Shown one piece after another: positions 6,153 to 7,176 of a stretch of DNA of 7,176 nt. The first letter of the stretch is position 1; every line of letters starts with the position of its first letter. This DNA is from Candidatus Pacearchaeota archaeon. GTDB lineage: Archaea; Nanobdellota; Nanobdellia; Pacearchaeales; GW2011-AR1. The notes under the pieces are model-generated. The model saw nothing but the letters and a program-made list of their open reading frames with translations, ran no database searches and was not told the origin of the DNA. The stretch covers positions 1 through 7,176 of the forward strand of contig JADHVH010000024.1 of the NCBI GenBank assembly GCA_016784085.1, written 5' to 3'. The translations under genes and the position numbers were made by a program.

Positions 6153-6479
6153 ATGACAAACAATGATAAGGTAGCTGAATTAAGCACAGAAAAATTTAAT
6201 GAAATCATTAAAGAAGGAATTGTTTTAATTGATTTTTTTGCAGATTGGTGTATGCCATGTATTATGATGGCCCCCATAATTGATGAGCTTAGTGAAAAAT
6301 TCAATGGTAAAATAAAATTTGGAAAAGTGAATATAGATGAAAATTCTGAGCTTGCCCAAAAATATAATGTTGTTTCAATTCCTAATTTTGTTTTATTAAA
6401 AGACGGGAAAGTTATAGAACAGTTTATGGGAGCTATGTCTGCTGAAAATTTTGAAGAAAAATTGAAAAAAGCTTTATAA
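6153..6479 (+). CDS. trx: thioredoxin
   Basis: The 108 residues form one complete thioredoxin domain. The redox motif is WCMPC (32-36) with Cys33 and Cys36, in FFADWCMPCIMMAP. Asp27 corresponds to the buried acid of E. coli thioredoxin, and the cis-proline is Pro77 in SIPNFVLL. LLKDGK gives the following turn. The central active-site residue pair is Met-Pro rather than the classical Gly-Pro, which may shift the redox potential. No signal peptide is present, so it acts in the cytoplasm. An upstream in-frame ATG at 6063 lies inside dut and would add 30 unrelated residues. ATG 6153 is preferred because the protein then starts at the domain edge and a TATA box sits 26-27 bases upstream. Its place beside nrdJ and dut suggests that it recycles the NrdJ disulfide. 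No thioredoxin reductase gene lies in the window. Confidence 0.93.
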   Translation: MTNNDKVAELSTEKFNEIIKEGIVLIDFFADWCMPCIMMAPIIDELSEKFNGKIKFGKVNIDENSELAQKYNVVSIPNFVLLKDGKVIEQFMGAMSAENFEEKLKKAL

Positions 6480-6480
6480 A
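6473..6480 (+). promoter_or_regulatory. TATA box of tRNA-Lys
   Basis: TTTATAAA overlaps the trx stop codon (6477-6479) and would direct initiation near 6503, about six bases before the tRNA 5' end. A second AT-rich element at 6498-6507 is too close to the tRNA to serve. Confidence 0.5.
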
Positions 6481-6508
6481 CTATTTATTTCTACTTAATT
6501 TATAATAT

Positions 6509-6582
6509 GGCTTCGTAGCTCAGCCTGGCAGAGCACTGGACTTTTAATCCAGGTGTCGGGGGTTCAAATCCCTCCGGGGCCA
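6509..6582 (+). tRNA. trnK: tRNA-Lys (anticodon UUU)
   Basis: The 74 nucleotides fold into a full cloverleaf. The acceptor GGCTTCG/CGGGGCC pairs over all seven positions, using two G-T pairs. The D arm is GCTC/GAGC with an AGCCTGGCA loop. The anticodon arm is CTGGA/TCCAG with loop CTTTTAA, so the anticodon is TTT at 6543-6545. The variable loop is GTGTC, and the T arm is GGGGG/CCCTC with loop TTCAAAT. The discriminator is A6582. CCA is not encoded and must be added after transcription. No intron interrupts the anticodon loop. The gene is far more GC-rich than its surroundings, as expected for a tRNA in an AT-rich genome. Confidence 0.97.
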
Positions 6583-6598
6583 TTGCTTCGGCAATGCC
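6578..6598 (+). other. TTCG-tetraloop hairpin overlapping the tRNA 3' end
   Basis: CATTGC (6581-6586) and GCAATG (6591-6596) pair around TTCG, giving the very stable C(UUCG)G loop. With one bulged C (6580), GG 6578-6579 also pairs with CC 6597-6598. The 5' arm uses the last acceptor bases and the discriminator of tRNA-Lys, so this hairpin and the mature acceptor stem exclude each other. It may be a processing signal for 3'-end maturation or the start of a terminator. The role is inferred. Confidence 0.6.
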
Positions 6599-6602
6599 AC
6601 GC

Positions 6603-6620
6603 CAAGATTTTAAAATCTTG
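6603..6620 (+). repeat. perfect 18-bp palindrome in the tRNA trailer
   Basis: CAAGATTTTAAAATCTTG is fully self-complementary. In RNA it could form a six-pair stem with a TTTAAA loop. In DNA it could be a dimeric protein site. It lies between the TTCG hairpin and a weaker stem, CAAGG 6623-6627 with CCTTG 6636-6640. Confidence 0.55.
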
Positions 6621-6658
6621 TCCAAGGCCATTTCCCCTTGAAGAATCAAAACCTTTAT

Positions 6659-6687
6659 AAACTAATTTTTAGTTTCTTTTATTATTC
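6659..6687 (+). terminator. putative terminator of the tRNA-Lys transcript
   Basis: The inverted repeat AAACTAA (6659-6665) and TTAGTTT (6669-6675) around TTT is followed by CTTTTATTATT. Together this gives a T-rich tract of the kind that ends archaeal transcripts. TTTATAAA at 6654-6661 overlaps its left edge and could instead be a promoter element, but it lies too far from rpoH for a leaderless start. Confidence 0.4.
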
Positions 6688-6720
6688 ACAAGTTGTTAAA
6701 TTTAGCCCGCAATTTGTAAC

Positions 6721-6729
6721 TATATTAAA
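6721..6729 (+). promoter_or_regulatory. TATA box of rpoH-rpoB (leaderless)
   Basis: TATATTAAA is centred 28 bases before the rpoH ATG at 6753, predicting initiation at or next to the start codon. The intervening ACACCCTAAAACCCCCTC stretch holds no Shine-Dalgarno sequence. Its C-run is unusual in this AT-rich DNA. Confidence 0.55.
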
Positions 6730-6752
6730 CACCCTAAAACCCCCTCTATAAT

Positions 6753-6959
6753 ATGCATATTTTACAGCCCAAACATTTCAAATTAAATGAAAAAGAAACT
6801 GAAGAATTATTAAAAAGTTTAAACATTTCTAAAGCACAATTACCAAAGATTCTTTCAACAGACGTTGCCTTACCAGAAGGATGTGTCATTGGAGATATAA
6901 TTAAAATAGAGAGAAAAGATGGCGACAAAACAAATCTCTACTACAGGGTTGTTGTATGA
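6753..6959 (+). CDS. rpoH: DNA-directed RNA polymerase subunit H (Rpb5-like)
   Basis: This is the small archaeal subunit equivalent to the C-terminal domain of eukaryotic Rpb5, which lies at the jaw of the polymerase near downstream DNA. The 68 residues cover the whole conserved domain. They start with HILQPKHFKLNEKE, continue through LNISKAQLPKILSTDVAL and VIGDIIKIERKDG, and finish with the family's characteristic YYRVVV end. The length is slightly below the usual 75-80, mainly from a short loop before the final strand (KDGDKTNLYYR). The stop overlaps the next start as ATGA (6956-6959), so translation with the large subunit is likely coupled. The order rpoH followed by rpoB is the standard archaeal arrangement. 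It places the window in a core transcription locus and is the firmest evidence for an archaeal host. Confidence 0.96.
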   Translation: MHILQPKHFKLNEKETEELLKSLNISKAQLPKILSTDVALPEGCVIGDIIKIERKDGDKTNLYYRVVV

Positions 6960-7176
6960 AATTAGAAAATATAAACAACAAAGAACATTTAATTGTGAAA
7001 AAATATCTAGAAGGACATTCATTGGTTGAATCTAATATTACTTCTTATAATAATTTTATTGGACACAGAATGCAAGAAATTGTAGAAGAGATCCAGGAAA
7101 CAATAAATAATGAAGATTTTGAAATAAATCTTGGAAAAATAAAAGTAGGTAAACCAAAAGTTATAGAAGCAGATGG
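6956..7176 (+). CDS. rpoB: RNA polymerase subunit B (Rpo2 N-terminal part, B''), truncated at the window edge
   Basis: Only the first 73 complete codons are present. They match the N terminus of archaeal B''/Rpb2: a helix reaching SLVESNITSYNNFIGHRMQ (residues 22-40), then EIVEEIQE, then INLGKIKVGKPKVIEADG at the edge. Sequences of the form SLVxxxxxSYNxFI...KVGKPxVIEADG are typical of this part of the second-largest subunit, which enters the protrusion domain. The visible part cannot show whether the gene continues as one full-length rpoB or is split into rpoB'' and rpoB' as in many archaea. The ATG overlaps the rpoH stop by four bases, and no separate promoter is visible. Confidence 0.95.
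   Translation, partial: MKLENINNKEHLIVKKYLEGHSLVESNITSYNNFIGHRMQEIVEEIQETINNEDFEINLGKIKVGKPKVIEAD

Noticed and set aside
6578..6632. The two GGCCATT copies at and beyond the tRNA 3' end as att sites of an integrated element
   Set aside because: The direct repeat is only seven bases, the copies are 48 bases apart, and no integrase or foreign cargo lies between them.
6583..6640. The tRNA trailer as a box C/D or H/ACA guide RNA
   Set aside because: No RUGAUGA/CUGA boxes and no ANA or ACA element sit in the required positions; only hairpins are visible.
6746..6928. Minus-strand ORF opposite rpoH (also 6113-6304 opposite trx)
   Set aside because: Both are antisense to clearly conserved genes and show no promoter or RBS of their own.

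Overview
The window looks like chromosomal DNA of a small-genome, AT-rich archaeon, most likely a DPANN lineage of the Woesearchaeota/Pacearchaeota type. Archaeal identity rests on the right edge, where rpoH (RNA polymerase subunit H, Rpb5-like) overlaps by ATGA the start of the archaeal second-largest polymerase subunit gene. It also rests on a CCA-less tRNA-Lys and on TATA boxes about 25 bp upstream of genes that have no leader (dut, trx, rpoH). The DPANN assignment is an inference from low GC, compact spacing and the type of the first gene's product.

Left part (1-2151): the 3' end of a gene for a probable secreted acidic protein with a C-terminal PepSY-like 'AETGE...WW' module; a convergent orphan gene on the minus strand; then, across a divergent promoter region, a stand-alone RecB/Cas4-type PD-(D/E)XK nuclease with the four cysteines of an iron-sulfur cluster.

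Centre (2152-6479): a deoxynucleotide-supply cluster. It runs nrdR (zinc ribbon/ATP-cone repressor), nrdJ (adenosylcobalamin-dependent class II ribonucleotide reductase), a small four-helix membrane protein, dut (trimeric dUTPase) and trx (thioredoxin). NrdJ makes dNDPs or dNTPs, thioredoxin can supply the reducing power, Dut removes dUTP and makes dUMP, and NrdR senses the nucleotide pool. Upstream of nrdR there is a 16-bp palindrome matching all the strongly conserved positions of the bacterial NrdR box. An identical left half-site lies exactly 31 bp further upstream. This is the most interesting signal in the window: an apparently intact, bacterial-type, autoregulated NrdR switch placed over an archaeal promoter.

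Right part (6480-7176): tRNA-Lys(UUU) followed by an unusually structured, GC-richer trailer whose hairpins compete with each other and with the tRNA acceptor stem, then rpoH and the 5' end of rpoB''. No mobile element, CRISPR array or rRNA was seen, and no gene-free stretch exceeds 300 bases. I found no clearly new multi-gene system. The unexplained items are the archaeal NrdR circuit, the small membrane protein in the RNR operon, the orphan minus-strand gene and the tRNA trailer.
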